From contig NW_003101682.1 of NCBI RefSeq assembly GCF_000003855.2, positions 2,686,407-2,750,406 on the forward strand: 64,000 nt of DNA, written 5' to 3'. Of the stretch, positions 37,834 through 51,096 are shown one piece after another; position 1 is the first letter of the stretch; each line of letters opens with the position of its first letter. The notes under the pieces are model-generated. The model saw only the letters and a list, made by a program, of their open reading frames with translations, was not told where the DNA came from and searched no databases. The translations under genes and the position numbers were made by a program. Source of the stretch: Blastomyces gilchristii SLH14081. Taxonomy: Eukaryota > Ascomycota > Eurotiomycetes > Onygenales > Ajellomycetaceae.

Positions 37834-39160
37834 TTTTCAGTTTGTACACTCTCACTCTTTTTATCAATCTCTAGAATAATTTATTATATAAAGACTGTGT
37901 ATGACACAACTATCTGAAGCTTGATTATAAACACTGATTATTACATTTATTTTAAATATTTATAATGAGATACTTATGTATTTATACTGAAGAATCACTC
38001 TTCTTCTCAATAGTGTTAAAATTATAAGTCTTTTTCTTTCATCTTTTCTTTCTGACACTGATTTTTCTGTTTTTAGAGGAAATTGTTATGAGTTTTATTA
38101 TGCATGAAGTTATGATATTCACAGATGTCAAGAAACTTTTTATAACTTTTAAATTTAATATTACAGATATAATTACTCTGACAAATTTCTTTGAAATGAT
38201 AGACTTATATCAGTCTATTCTGTGATGTCTGTTTTTTAACTTTGTTATACAGGTAAAAGATATCTGTGTTTTCAGAAATGAGAACACAGATATTATACTC
38301 TTTTACACTCATAGACATGAGACTTGTATATCTTATCTAAGATGTTATTATGAGAATAATCTGTTTACACACTGCATTCTTCTCTCTATATTCTCTCATG
38401 TCTCTCTCTCTCTTTCTGAGAAGTCTTATGCATGTTATAATTACACATACAATTCTAAGATGAGTGAGTGTTCATTCAGTAATTGTTTTTCCTGTTTTTC
38501 TCATTTTTATATACTAATGATTTCTAGTTGCTCCGGCATCAGAGATTATTTTAATTTTCAAAGATGATAACACTGCTGAGACTATCTTCTCTTACTCTCA
38601 AGCTTCTTCTATCATTTTCTCCCTCTTCTCTGTGAAGACGATTGTGTGTATACTGAGTTATAAGTGTTTAGTTCTGAGTAACTTCTGCTGTCATTCATCT
38701 AATCTGTCTGCACTCTCTTCTTCTTTTATTTCTCTCATCTCTGCTTTCTCTGCTCTGACTTCTGATTCTGTGAGTTCTGTGCTCTTCTTCAATTTTTCTA
38801 CACACATATATACACATTTCTATATTAGTATTTCAGTCAATCTTGTAATAAATGACATTAATGTTGTATACAGAGCAGTAGAGAAATCAGAGACATGTAC
38901 AGTATTGTTGAGAGAGTGACTTGCAGCTCTTAAGTCTCTTACAAGTTACAGACCTTGAGTTTTGAAATTTGCTTTGTTTTCAGTGTTTTTTACAGGTGAT
39001 GTGGTGTTGGAAATGAATAAAACATGTAGCATATGAAAATGAATAAGGTGTGTATAATAACATTTGTCTTTTTACAGCTGATTCTTATGATTGATAATTA
39101 ATTCATTATTTCTTTTCTTTTCTTACACTTTTTCTTTGTCTGCTAGTTACTACTCTTATG

Positions 39161-39666
39161 TAGACTGACCGCTGAGATCATGAATTTTACATTTGATCTC
39201 ATTTGATCTGATCTCATACATTTCTTGGCATGAATCCCACTGGGACTAATCATTAAAAAAACATGTAAAGTGACTATATATCAGATCTCAAAATGGAATC
39301 ATGACTTAGAAAAAATAAGAAAGTGATTTCATTTGATCTCATTTAGTCTCATTCTTGATATAAAGTTACTATTTTTAGACATTTTAAGGGTTTTTTTAGA
39401 CTTTTTTTAATTTTTTAAAAAGTAACACTTTTTGATAACACTCAAATGAGATTTAAAGTCATTTAAAGCAATAAAAATAATTTAAATTGAGAAGTGGAAA
39501 TCATGGTTTCATTTGAAAAATATGATAAGAGTAGACAGTAAGTCTCACTGAGACAGTATGAAACTACTATCTAATCTTAAAACAGTGTAATGGGATCAGT
39601 TAAATTGATAATGAGACTATCAAATATTCTGGTTCTAGTCTCAGACACGGTCACATAATCAGTCTA
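39161..39666 (+). mobile_element. hAT-type MITE copy 4
   Basis: 506 bp, TAGACTGACCGCTGAG.. to ..CAGTCTA, with the identical 8-bp duplication CTCTTATG at 39153-39160 and 39667-39674. The uninterrupted site is readable in gypsy-1a near 16797-16804. Confidence 0.92.
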
Positions 39667-40800
39667 CTCTTATGCAACCTCTATATAATACAGTGTTCAG
39701 TGACTAGATTCAGCAGCTTTCATCTTTTATGATTCTGTCTTGTGTATTATACTGTCTCTCTTCACTCACTCAGACTACTACAGTGAATAGCTCATTAAAA
39801 CTAATCTTATCTGATCTCTGAGTATTTTCAGAGATTGAGATGACTTAGTCTCACATGTCTGTGAATGTTTCAGATACTTCATTCTCTGTTATCTTCATAA
39901 TTAAATTGATGTAAACAGTTGAATTCAACTGTGAATTTCTTTTTCTTCTGTAATCTGACTCATGTGTAAGTCTGCTACTCTGAGACTGCTCTTTACTGTG
40001 TTACACCTACTGTCTGTGATATGATATTATACAGCTGGCTACAGTCTCATTACTTATTGAAGTGTGATATTCATCTGATTTCTTCATTACTTCTTATTCT
40101 TTTCTTATAATTATGAAAAGATCAGAATAAGTGAGATTATCTGATTTATAAGTATCTATAATTTCTCTTACTTCACAAGACTTTTCAATTATAAGTCTCT
40201 TCTTTTTCAATGCTGATGATAGTACTGCAGATGATTATAATCTGTTTAAGTCTTACATCTTCATCTCTATAAGATGTGAATCATTTATTAAGTTGTATAA
40301 GATCTGTCTCTCTGATTCTTTCAATGCATATATTCTCAGAGAATGTGATTTGAGTATTTTGTAGAGCTTAAATCATCTAGATTGAAACTTCTCAGAACTC
40401 TCATTGTATATGAGAACTCACATTCTTATCTTGAGACTTGATTTCTTAACTAGTGAGTCTTGTATTCTTTTTAATTGAATTACTCAGTTCAGAAGTAACT
40501 TATTAGCTTTTACATGTGCATGACTGATCTCTTTCAATCTTAGTTCTGCATCTGTGACTGCTGTATTCATGGCTGCTATATCTGTAACTGTTATTCTCTC
40601 TCTCATCTTTTCTGAAGCATTCTTTGAGATGCGCGGATGCAATTCATATAACAGATAGAATGATGAATGCTTGAAAACTGCATGGTGCTGAATTCGCGTG
40701 GCTAATAGTGCCTGTCCGAGATATTCATCTCATAATCTCATAGGCTTGCTCACTAGATATTTCATCAGCATGTTGCCTAGAATTTCATTCAAGCATTTCA

Positions 40801-41358
40801 TTATTATTATTCTTCTTCTTCTTCAATTATAGATGTATACAGTCAGAGACTATGACATCTACCTGAGAACTTTTAGTTCTCAGGGTTTTTCTAATATCTA
40901 TAGAGTTAACTATTATACATTTATCAATTTCAGATATGCAAAATCAGAAAATTCCAGCTCAGAATATAAAAACTCTTTACAAATTACAGTATTTTAACAC
41001 CTTCTGGTACTTTGAAACCATTTGAAAATATCATGACAAAAGAAATGAGAACAAACTCTTAAAGATAGACACATTAAATAAGTAGATAGAAAAGAATAGA
41101 AAAGAAAAAAGTAAAGTAAAGAGAGACTATAACAAAACAAAGTTATTAAAAGAGAGTATATAGCTGTTTTAACAGACTATATCTGATCAATTTCCACCTC
41201 TTCATATTCAGATATTTCTGAATTCAGTCATTTTCTTGTAGCTGCTTGAGTTTCTGATAGAAAGTCTATTAAGTATTTAATTCCTGTCTCAGTTAAGAAT
41301 AAGAACCTCATATTTAATTGATTTAAATTATACTTGTCTTTCAATCCGACTCTGAGAC
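40801..41358 (-). mobile_element. 5'-truncated LINE tail at a gypsy-1b deletion junction
   Basis: It begins with the LINE (AAT)n tail, seen as ATT/CTT on +, and runs to the region encoding NLxFSTET-like residues, ending near 41358. Left of it gypsy-1b corresponds to about 17895 of gypsy-1a and right of it to about 22424, so roughly 4.5 kb is missing exactly here. Confidence 0.75.
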
Positions 41359-41422
41359 AGACAGAATTATCACACTCTGAAGAAGCCTGCACTTCTCACC
41401 GGTTTTTAGACATGCTATCAGA

Positions 41423-42100
41423 TGTGATTCAAAGATTGCTTGAGTCAGTGTATAATTACAGATGTACACTGACTTCTTATATATATTATACTAAATTAAT
41501 TAGTAGCTGCTATTAGACTGGCCGCCAGGACCATGAATTTCATGTTTGATCTCATTTGGTCTGGTCTCATACATTTCTTAGCATGAATCCCGCTGGGACT
41601 AGTCATTAAAAAAACATGCAAAGTGACTATATATGAGATCTTAAATAGAATCATGACTTGAAAAAAATAAGAAAGTGATTTCATTTGATTTCATTTAGTT
41701 TCATTCTTAGCATAAAGTTACTATTTTTAGACATTTTAAGGTTTTTTTTAGACTATTTTTAATTTTTTAAAAAGTAATGCTTTTTGGTAACACTTAAATG
41801 AGATTTAAAGTCATTTAAAGCAATAAAAATAATTTAAATTGAGAAGTGAAAATCATGATCTCATTTGAAAAATGTGATAAGAGTAGACAGTAAGTCTCAC
41901 TGAGACAGTATGAAACTACTATCTAATGTTAAAACTATGTAATGGGATCAGTCGAATTGGTAATGAGACTATCAAAAAATCTGGTCCTGGTCCCAGACAC
42001 GGTCACACAGTCAGTCTAGCTGCTATGGCCTCTTTACATTCGTAAGCGTGTTCGGAAGCGGCCGCGTTATTATCCGGCGGTCGTACGTTCTTCCGAACCA
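41423..42100 (-). repeat. gypsy-1b LTR (right), split by a MITE
   Basis: LTR halves lie at 41423-41513 and 42019-42100, separated by MITE copy 5 and one copy of its 8-bp duplication. The right half keeps GCGGCCGC and CGTACGTTCTTCCGAAC unmutated, while the left half is AT-shifted. Confidence 0.8.
41514..42018 (+). mobile_element. hAT-type MITE copy 5 (best preserved)
   Basis: 505 bp from TAGACTGGCCGCCAGGACC to ACACAGTCAGTCTA, with the exact 8-bp duplication GCTGCTAT at 41506-41513 and 42019-42026. It keeps more GG/CC steps than the other copies and so is probably the youngest. Confidence 0.92.
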
Positions 42101-43785
42101 GACTTGGAGAAGTACAAAATCAACTTTTTATTCAAATACAATCTGAAGACAAGAATAAATGCAATTTGAGTTTCTATTCACATTGTTTTAAATGAATGTG
42201 ATTTTTGAAGAATTTTTAAACTTTTTTTATTGTTTTTGTTATATATTCATACTGAAAGAGAGTAGGAATAGAGTAGAATCTAATTACTATCATCAGATAG
42301 TAGATTATAACTATTTTAAAAAGCAGGAATTTCAACTACTTGCATTCTTTCTAGCTTATTAACAGAGTCATTTCTGAATTCTCTAATCTTAACAGATGTT
42401 TGAAAATTCAAATTCTGTTTGTATTTAGCTGGAGAATTTGAGTTACAGAATTTAGACAATTGAGAGTTTCTTCTTTTTAAGTTTGCAGCTGCAGATTTAC
42501 TGGCTTAACTATTATCTTCAGTTTTAGATTGACTTTGAGCTTCTTCTTTTCTTCAGTTCTTTTGAATTCTTGAAGCAAATGTGCATTCTTTTGAACTAGA
42601 TGCATGCTGTTCTTTACAGTTAAAGCATTTAAACAGAGTATATTGACATATTTTATCTCTTTTTAAGTATATTTCACATTTATACTTACTAGTTTTGTGA
42701 TCTTTAGCACAGAATTCATATTTTGAGTCTCTGAAATAAGAGATTGCAAAGTGTTCATATCTTTGACAGTTTGAACACTGTGTTTGTACTTTGAGATTCA
42801 TTCTTGAGTCTTTGTATTCATGAACTCTCATTTTCAAATCTGTTACTCTTACTTCAGAGATTTTTGATTGTTCAAGTGTCTTTATATAAACTAGAACAGA
42901 GACATTTTTTCTGTTTTATTTGAATTCAATTAAAGTCAGTTATACAGACTTCTTTCTCAGTTGAATACAATTGTATTGTTCTAACTCATTTTTAAGAAGT
43001 AGCATTTCTTTCTCACAGTCAAAAATTTCAACTGAAATATTATAAAGAATAAATTTATCTCACTTTTCATCTCTCTCAGATAGAATTATTGTGTTTAACA
43101 GAGATTCTATTGCTGATTTTCAGATATTCTCATTCTCAATAAGGAATTCTACAATGAATTCAGGTATTATAGTTAGAATAATGAAATTTCTGAAGAAAGA
43201 TGACTCAATTGAAGCAATAACTGATTTTTAAACTTTAATATCACATATTAACTGAGAAAAGAACTGCTGATTAATTTCATTTCTAATTTTGAAAATAAGA
43301 TTTGAGTTTAGTTTGTTCTTCTGCAGAATCTCTCTATTTAAAACTTTAAGAATAAGTCTTCTATTTCTAGAGATTGAAATATTTTTCTCTTTTTACATTT
43401 TCTTCTCTTCTTTCTTATAAAGTGAAGTATGAGCATTTTTCTTCTGAGTACTTTTAAAATTTTGAGCAGGTTTTGAGATAGCAGGTTTGAAAACAGCAGA
43501 TTCTGCTGCTGGAGCATATGTCTTTTTCTGATTTGAGAAAGAAAAAGAAGAAGAAGAGTCAGTGATTATACTAGAAATTTTCAATGTTTTTTAAACTGTA
43601 TTTGAAATTTCAAGCTTGAACTTAATCACTTTCTGTAGTTGTCTAGCCTGAGTATGAAGAATTGACAGAACTTCTTCATTCATCTCAATCAGACACTGTT
43701 TTCCAAGAATTTTAGTGACTTTTTCAAGTTCTTGTATTTCAAGAACTTGTTGTTTCTCTATTTCTTCTTTCTTTCTTCTCTTCAG
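42101..43785 (-). pseudogene. LINE ORF1 (gag-like, CCHC) remnant
   Basis: On - this reads from about 43700 down to 42550 as a Tad1-like ORF1: an N-terminal Ser/Lys-rich part (43584-43393), a middle domain, and 94 open codons at 42837-42553 with three knuckle-like Cys/His clusters starting CSNCQRYEHFAISYF. This is the 5' continuation of the LINE whose 3' part is at 27129-29640. Gypsy-1b separates them. Confidence 0.75.
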
Positions 43786-44198
43786 AAAAAATATTTGAAT
43801 ATGAAGAGGTGAAAATTGATCAGATACAGTCTGTTAAAACAGCTATATACTATCTTCAAATATTTTTATTTTATTATAGTCTCTTTTTACTTTTTCTTTT
43901 CTGTTCTTTTGTATCTACTTATTTAATATGTCTATTTTTAAGACCTTGTTCTCTTTTCTTTTCTATTTTTAAGTGGTTTCAAAGTATTAGAAGGTGTTAA
44001 AATACTGTAATTTATAAATGATTTTTATATTCTAAGCTGAAGTTTTCTGATTTTACATATCTCAAATTGACAAATGTATAATAGTTAGCTTTATAGATAT
44101 TGAAAAAACTCTGAGAACTAAAAGTTTTCAGATAGATATTATAGTATCTGACTACATACATCTATAATCAAATAATAATAATAATAATAATAATAACT
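43786..44198 (+). mobile_element. 5'-truncated LINE tail (plus strand)
   Basis: It starts near GAAAAAATATTTGAATATG and ends in (AAT)n at about 44173-44198. It matches the last 400 bp or so of the other LINEs. The open 63 codons at 43809-44000 are the LINE 3' end, not a gene. Confidence 0.7.
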
Positions 44199-44778
44199 GT
44201 ATTTACTGATAATTAAGAACTTATCAAGTTATTTTTCTTCTCTGTTTTCTTATTATCATTCTTCTTATTCTTTCTCTTTTTTCTTTTATCAGAGTGTAAG
44301 ATGAAATATCTGTCAACTGTATATTTATTCTTTTTATAGTGAGTACACTTTTATACATCTGTGTCTTTATTCTTATCTTTGTTCTTGTTCCTCTCTGCAG
44401 TCACAGAGTCAGTCTAGGCCTACTTTTTCAGTTCACTGATAATCTTGTTGAATGTATAATTGATCAGCTGCTTCATTAAATCATTGATATTAATATTAAT
44501 AATTAAGTCTTGATTAGTGAAGAAAAACTCATTTAGATACATCTTGATAAATGATCTTTGATAATCTTGTAAATTATTGAGAAAAAGATTATGATATATA
44601 TCTTTAATACTCTAGCAGAGCTCTTTGTAATAAGTAATAAAATGATGAAAATATCTCTGAAAAGTAAGATAATTATTATTCTTGATCTGTAATCTTGTTA
44701 ATTTCTTGAAGATATTAACATGTTCTTTAATCAGTGATATAGTATATTCAATATTAATCTTATTTTATAGAGCTGTAC
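44199..44778 (-). pseudogene. Copia-like gag remnant with zinc knuckle (part 1)
   Basis: On -, the frame reads ..LNNLQDYQRSFIKMYLNEFF.. and then a Lys-rich region containing CTHYKKNKYTVDRYFILH. This fits a C-x2-C-x4-H-x4-C knuckle in which the second Cys, the His and the last Cys have each become Tyr by G-to-A change. The arrangement resembles Ty1/copia gag. The upstream part continues at 50553 after gypsy-2b. Confidence 0.55.
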
Positions 44779-47700
44779 TGTAAGAAGCCTACGCGGAATA
44801 GATTCATATAATATATATATAATATAAGTCTTATAATACAAAAGTGGAAAATGTTAGAGAAGGAAAAAAGAGAAAGTGCAGAAATCAGTGATCAGAGTGA
44901 ATATTTATACACATATATAATAAAGCTTCAGAGTGAAAGAATGGAAATTTCACATACTGTATATATGATAAAGCTTCAGAGTGAAAGAATAGAAATTTTG
45001 TGAGTTTTTTAGCTGAGAATTGACAACTGAGAATCAGAGCTTTCAGCAGAATCTATGAAGTGTAATGAAATAGTCTATATAATTAATCAGGCACAGTCTG
45101 TCACATTAACTCTCTTCTTTCAGAAGTGAGGTTATACATAGTTCTCATCAGTCAAGAGCTGCTGTTTCAGATAATGTAAAGCTCAGAGTTCAGATCAGAT
45201 GATCATAGCTAACTCATTTTACAAGACATTATCAGCTGTGACTGTAGAGTCTTTTATTAAGAATATCTTCAATCTCTCACTTAAGTTCATTATCTTCTTC
45301 TATGATTTCTGGTGACTGTCAGTCAGAAGTCAGTTGAGAAGAAAATGTATTAATAACAGTGTGACAGAGTAAGCTTGTGTGAAAGACATTATGAATTTCT
45401 GATAATGTATTAAGACAGTAGTTATAACTGTCTAGAACTTCTATCACTTTATACTTAATATAACAGTAATTCAGTGTGTGAGATAAGTATGTGATCTGTA
45501 TATTCTTAAGATTCAATCACATTAGATCTTCTATCTTATATTGTATAACAGAGTCTCAGTGAACATTGATTTGATTCTCTTAATCTTGTTTAGTGCTTAT
45601 CATGAAGGCTTTTACTCAGTCACAGATATCTCAGAGCTTCATTACTATATTATCAGTGATCTGAATTGAACTGTGAGAGTTTAATATGAAATATGTAATC
45701 TCTAGAAGATTCAACATCTTCATGTAATAATTATGTGAAAGAAAGAACAGACTTATATCTATTAAAATAACATTTTAATCATGGATTGTGATCTCTGTAT
45801 ATAGAAGAAGATTATACTAATCATTCTGTAAAAAATTACAGAACTTATAAAGATAGTTCTTTACAGTCTAAATTATTCATTCTGATACATTATCAGTCTC
45901 AGAGTGATAGACAGTTAATAAATAATATATAATCTTGAGAACTTGACAGATTCTTGTTCAGAGAGCACTTATAAATTGACAGTCTCAATCAGATACTATA
46001 GATCTCAGTAAGTTATATATCTAATAGAAGAGACTTTATAGAAAGACTTCAGTGACTTGTTTAGTATTTATCTTATTATAAGATTTCAATATTACATCTT
46101 TACTCAATTAGTTAATAATAATCAGAATATTCTTATAATTCTTACTCTCAGAGAGATTAATAGCAAAGTCAATTACTACATCTTATCAGATTCTATCAGA
46201 GATATTAAGTGATTTCAGTAGATCTTTTCTACAGTTCTTTCATAAGATGATGAAAGAACAACAGTTGTAGTTTCAGAAAAAACATCTGATACTATTTAAT
46301 ATCTCAGATCAATAGAACTCTCAAGAGATTATTTAATACAGTTATTTATAATCTGAATAGTTAGTTATATAAGAATCATACATCTCTTGCATTATCTGAG
46401 TGTGTAAGAGTTCAGAGTGAGAGACTCAGCATCATTCACAGAATCACAGAGTGTTATTATCATCAATTGAGTATTCCAAGATGTCAGTTCTTATACATAG
46501 TTCTGAGAAGAATCAGAGTGTTTCTTGACATACTGCTTCACTGAGTGCTTAGAGAAGTTCATTAGTTTGAGCTGTTATATGTTACAATTCATTCAGTGTA
46601 GATTCAGATGAAGAAGATATTCTAATCAGAGAAGTGTGTATAGTACTATGAGTAATTCTGTCATGATTAATTAATATTTTCAGATTCAAGAGCTGATACT
46701 CTTGATTCATTCAGCAGTTGTCAGTCACATTGAAAGACATATCTTACTCTTGTTATAAGAGAGCATCTGTCATTGAATTCTGACTGTCAGAGCAGTAGTG
46801 TATAGTGAAATGAAAACAGCTTAATAGCTCAAATCATTGTATCTGTCATTCAGTAAGCTTGTAAATGATTGTGAAATACTTGAGGTTTTATAATCTGTGA
46901 TTATCTCAAATTTGAAGACAGTTCAGAGTTCAGAGTTTCATTCTTCTAGACAGTATACAATTGTTAGAAGTTTCTTATCATAAATCTTATAATTGCATTC
47001 AGCAGGACTCAGTTTCTTAGACATGAAGACACATGATTATAAGACATCTTCATTATTATATTACAATATAGCTTCTTCTTTGATATAGTCACAGAAATCA
47101 GCTTTAATAACTATCTTATAATCAGAGTTAAATGTTATCAGTAGAGAGATATTAATAAATATCTTCTTCATCTGTGTGAATATGACTTCAGTGTCTGCTA
47201 ATTATTGAAATACTGAGTTCTTCTTGATAAGTTCTGTAAGTGATCTTATAATATCTAAGAAGTTTCATATAAATCACTGATAAAAGTTAGTAAATTCAAT
47301 GACGCTTTATACATTCTTTATAGTATATGAAGCTTTTCATTCAAGAATAGTGAAGATCTTCTCAGAATTCATTTAAACTTTCTTATCAGCTTCTATGATA
47401 AAACCTAGATATTTCATACTCTTAATCTTGAAATCACACTTATCAATATCTATTAATAGTTCTGCTTTTTATAATTATTATAATACTCTTTAAATATACT
47501 CTTGATATTCTTTTCTGAACTCTTCAGTAAAGATGAGAATATTATTAAGATAAGCAGATACAAACTTATTAAGAAAATCTCAGAGTGCTCAGTTGATATA
47601 CTTCTAAAATATACTAAGAGTGTTAATCAATTCAAAAGATGTGACTACTTATTCAAAAAGATTATATTATATTCAGAATGCTGTAATCTATTCATCTTCT

Positions 47701-50547
47701 TCAGTAATACAGATCTTATGAGAAGTGATAATAATATTTAGCTTTGTAAATCATTAAGCTTGTTCAATATGAGTTAGAGTTTCATTGATAAGAGATAAGA
47801 AGTAGCAGTCTTTCTTTATTAATCTGTTCAGTTCTTAATAGTTTATACAGAATCAGAGTTCTTCATCTGATTTCTTTATAAAGAGAATAGAAGCTGCAGT
47901 AGAAGAGTTACTAATATATATAAATTTCTTATTTAACAGATTATTGAGTGTCTTCTGAAGAAGAAGAAGTTCATCTCAGAAGATATTATAAAGAAGATCT
48001 CACAGTGATTTGAAATTCTTATTATTTTTCTTTTCTAACTTGATACTGTAATTCACTTCTGAGTCTCATAAAGAGAGTAAATTTGTAATGTTGTCTTATC
48101 AGAAGACATCTAGATATTCATGATATTATTAAGAGAGTTTTGTATGAGAATCTGTTGTTGTAACACAGAATAACTAATCTTCGCTTGCATATGAGTATAA
48201 TGGAAGAATAATAATAATAATAATAATAACACAGAATAACTTTTCTAGAGCTTTTTTAATATCAGTCAGACTGATAAAGTAGATTGATATATAATTCTGC
48301 TATCAGTGACTTTGTCAGAAGCTCTTTCACAGCATTTCATATACATTGACAGAGATCTGTGTAAGATTCATAGTCTTGTGAATATCATCTTCATGAATTT
48401 AATCTTTATTAGAGAATATTAAACTCCTGTTTTAAGCATTCAATAAAATGTCTTATTCAGATAGTCAGACAAGTTCTAACATAAGATTATAGTCAAGATT
48501 ATTAACTTCATATGTATAAGCATCTTCATATTAATATTCTCTGACATCTATGCTTAGTTTTATCATGTAAGAGATGTAAATATCTTTTGAATTATTACAT
48601 TCTGTGAGAAGTCAGGGTCTTGATAAGAGAATACACTGAAGATTACAGTGTCTTATGACTGAAGATTTAATCATTGCATAGTGACATAGACTGCTGTCTA
48701 TCATGACTTTTATATTATACATATTATTCATTATAGTAGATACAAGAATTGCATTTATTATCATTTTCTCTTCAAATTATTATTGTCTGATCTCTTCGAG
48801 CTTCTGCTTGTAAATTTGAACAGAAGCTAATCTTTTCTCTGTTTCACAGAGATATTCTTATAGTTATCTTTCAAATCTTCTTCTAATGTAATGTGTTTGA
48901 TATGAATCACTGATATTGATCTTTCTTTTGAATGAGAAGGCACATAGACTAATTAGTAGTTAAAAGTGATATGTTCTGATCAGTTACAATTAATACACAT
49001 TTCTTATTGATATTGATCAGCGACTTGTTCAGAAGCAATTCTGAGAACTCAGAAGATTGTTTAAGTGACAGAGACTCTTATTTATACATAGATATTTGAG
49101 TCTACTTAATTTATAATATCTGTATTATTGTTATTCTTTGATGCAGATGTATGAGTGACTGAGATGTAATATCTTCTATCACTGTTCTGTTTACTCTTAA
49201 GCTTAGTGAGACAGTTATTCAATGTCTGAAGTTATATGCAGAAGCCTTCATAAGTCTGATCTTTGTCTACACTTATAAGAGTCTGTAGAAGTTTGAAAGT
49301 TAGTATCTTCTTAAGCCTGCTAATCTTCATTCAATTCTCTTAAGATTAATCATCTGCTTCTAGAATCTTGATGTTGAAATTAGAAATGAATGTTATGAGA
49401 GAAGTATTTCTCTGTCAGACACTCTGTAATCAATCTAATACTTTCTGTTATATAGCAGTGTCTCAGAACAGAATATCAAGATATTTGATAATATTATCAG
49501 ATGTATATAACATCAGTTCACATATCTTTATTCATAAATGAAACTTCTATCTAGCACAATCTTTCAATTAATCATTGATATATCAATCTTGATTAGTTAA
49601 TGAACTGATGACATCTTTATCTACACTTAGTTTTGTAAGCATTTTCAATCTTTATAATGAATAGAGAGTGAGATCAGAAGTATTGAAATATGCAGAAGTA
49701 TTTAGACATTTCTTCAGTGCTTATGTCATGTTCATATCTGATTCAGTCAGTGTTGAAATTGCTTATGCAGAGATTTCTAGTTAAGATAATTATTGAATTT
49801 TCTCATATTAACATTATTGAGTTGCATGCATATCAGCTATCTATTACTGTTATAATTTCAATATTGCTCAGAGTCACTGTGACACTGTATCTATACTTGT
49901 GTTCAAGAGTTTTTCTGTATTATCAGTAGACATATCATTCATCAGATATGTGATATCTGTGAAATCAGAAGAAGTGTAATCATATGAATATCTCATACAT
50001 CTAAGATATTAGAACTCTCAGGTCTTTCACTAACATTCTCTTGTGAGATCTTATTCTCTTTGTGAGATCTTATTACAGAGTCAGAGAAACTGATAAGCAA
50101 ACTTCTATTTAGAGACTCAGTGTCTGTTTAACTAATTATTCATTTCTCTATTTCTTACATATTGTTATACATTCAGATATCTTCTCAATAAGTAATTATT
50201 TCTAATAAGAAGATAATGAACATTTTTCAAGTATAAGAAACCTACACTAAATAGATCAGTATAATATATATAGGTCTTATAATACAAAAGTGAAAAACAT
50301 TAGAGAAGGAAAAAAGAGAAAGTACAGAAATCAGTGATCAGAGTAAATATTTATATACATATGCAGTGAAGCTTCAGAGTGAAAGAATAGAAATTTTGTG
50401 TATATAGTAAAGCTTCAGAGTGAAAGAATAGAAAAAATTCTGTGAGTTTTTCAGTTAAGAATCAGTGACTGAGAATTGAAGCTTTCAGCGAAATCTATGA
50501 AGTGTAATGAAATAGTCTATATAATTGATCAGGCGTAGCTTGTCATA
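44779..50547 (-). mobile_element. Ty3/gypsy retrotransposon gypsy-2b
   Basis: LTRs lie at 44779-45105 and 50232-50547, with an exact 5-bp target duplication TGTAC at 44774-44778 and 50548-50552. The interior is gypsy-2a in reverse: a chromodomain end near 45250, integrase at 45300-46500, RNase H near 46900, RT at 47300-48000 and gag at 48900-49900. It lacks the large SINE of gypsy-2a, which explains the shorter 5.77 kb length. A short SINE end is inserted at 48176-48227. Stops pervade every domain. Confidence 0.9.
48176..48227 (+). mobile_element. 5'-truncated SINE copy 4 (52 bp)
   Basis: Only the SINE 3' end is present: CTTCGCTTGCATATGAG.. plus (AAT)n. It lies between exact 14-bp duplications AACACAGAATAACT (48162-48175 and 48228-48241). 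A CpG is retained, so the insertion is fairly recent. Confidence 0.85.
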
Positions 50548-50552
50548 TGTAC

Positions 50553-51081
50553 TATTATCAGCTTCTAAGGTCTTAATAGTAGTTTAAATGTTATTAATAA
50601 GGCTTGACAGTATACATTTATGTAGAGACTTAAAACAGATCTTTCACTTCTCAGAATTGATATAATATATAAAAGAAGATTTTTATTAAGTCTTTAATAA
50701 GATGTTAGTTTTATCAATAATCTCTGTATTAGTTAATATACTAATATATCAGATCTTATAATTAAAACTGTTAAATATAATCACTGATTTTAATATTTAG
50801 AGTATATTTAACTTTCTTCTAATATTTTCATAACTTATCTCTCAGAGTATCTCTTGAGCTTTATACAGAGATAAATATAGTACGATAATATATAATTTCA
50901 GCTACAGTTAGTTAATTTCAGAGCATTATCTATATAAGATTTATAAAATTATCTATGATATAATAGATGAGTTAATTCAGATAATTATTAAAAGTACGCA
51001 TTTTATAAAAAAGAAGAAAGAGAGTGAAAAATTTATTAAGTTAAAATAAATAGATTCTGCAGATGAATATAAATATTAATA
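50553..51081 (-). other. Copia-like remnant, part 2, and AT-rich DNA
   Basis: This continues the minus-strand gag-like reading frame interrupted at 44778, with many stops. It was probably joined to 44199-44778 before gypsy-2b inserted. No further domain is recognised. Confidence 0.4.
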
Positions 51082-51096
51082 CTACTTTTCTTTATT

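Larger units (their letters stand above)
29641..42100 (-). mobile_element. gypsy-1b, second copy of gypsy-1, heavily invaded and internally deleted
   Basis: The left LTR is 29641-29807 (167 bp, lacking the 20-bp tandem unit). The right LTR is 41423-42100, split by a MITE. The interior follows gypsy-1a from its left LTR to about 17895, interrupted by gypsy-2a, a SINE and a MITE. It then jumps at a LINE fragment (40801-41358) straight to the equivalent of about 22424, so RT, RNase H and most of integrase are missing. The whole unit lies in a LINE. No exact target duplication is visible. Confidence 0.8.
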
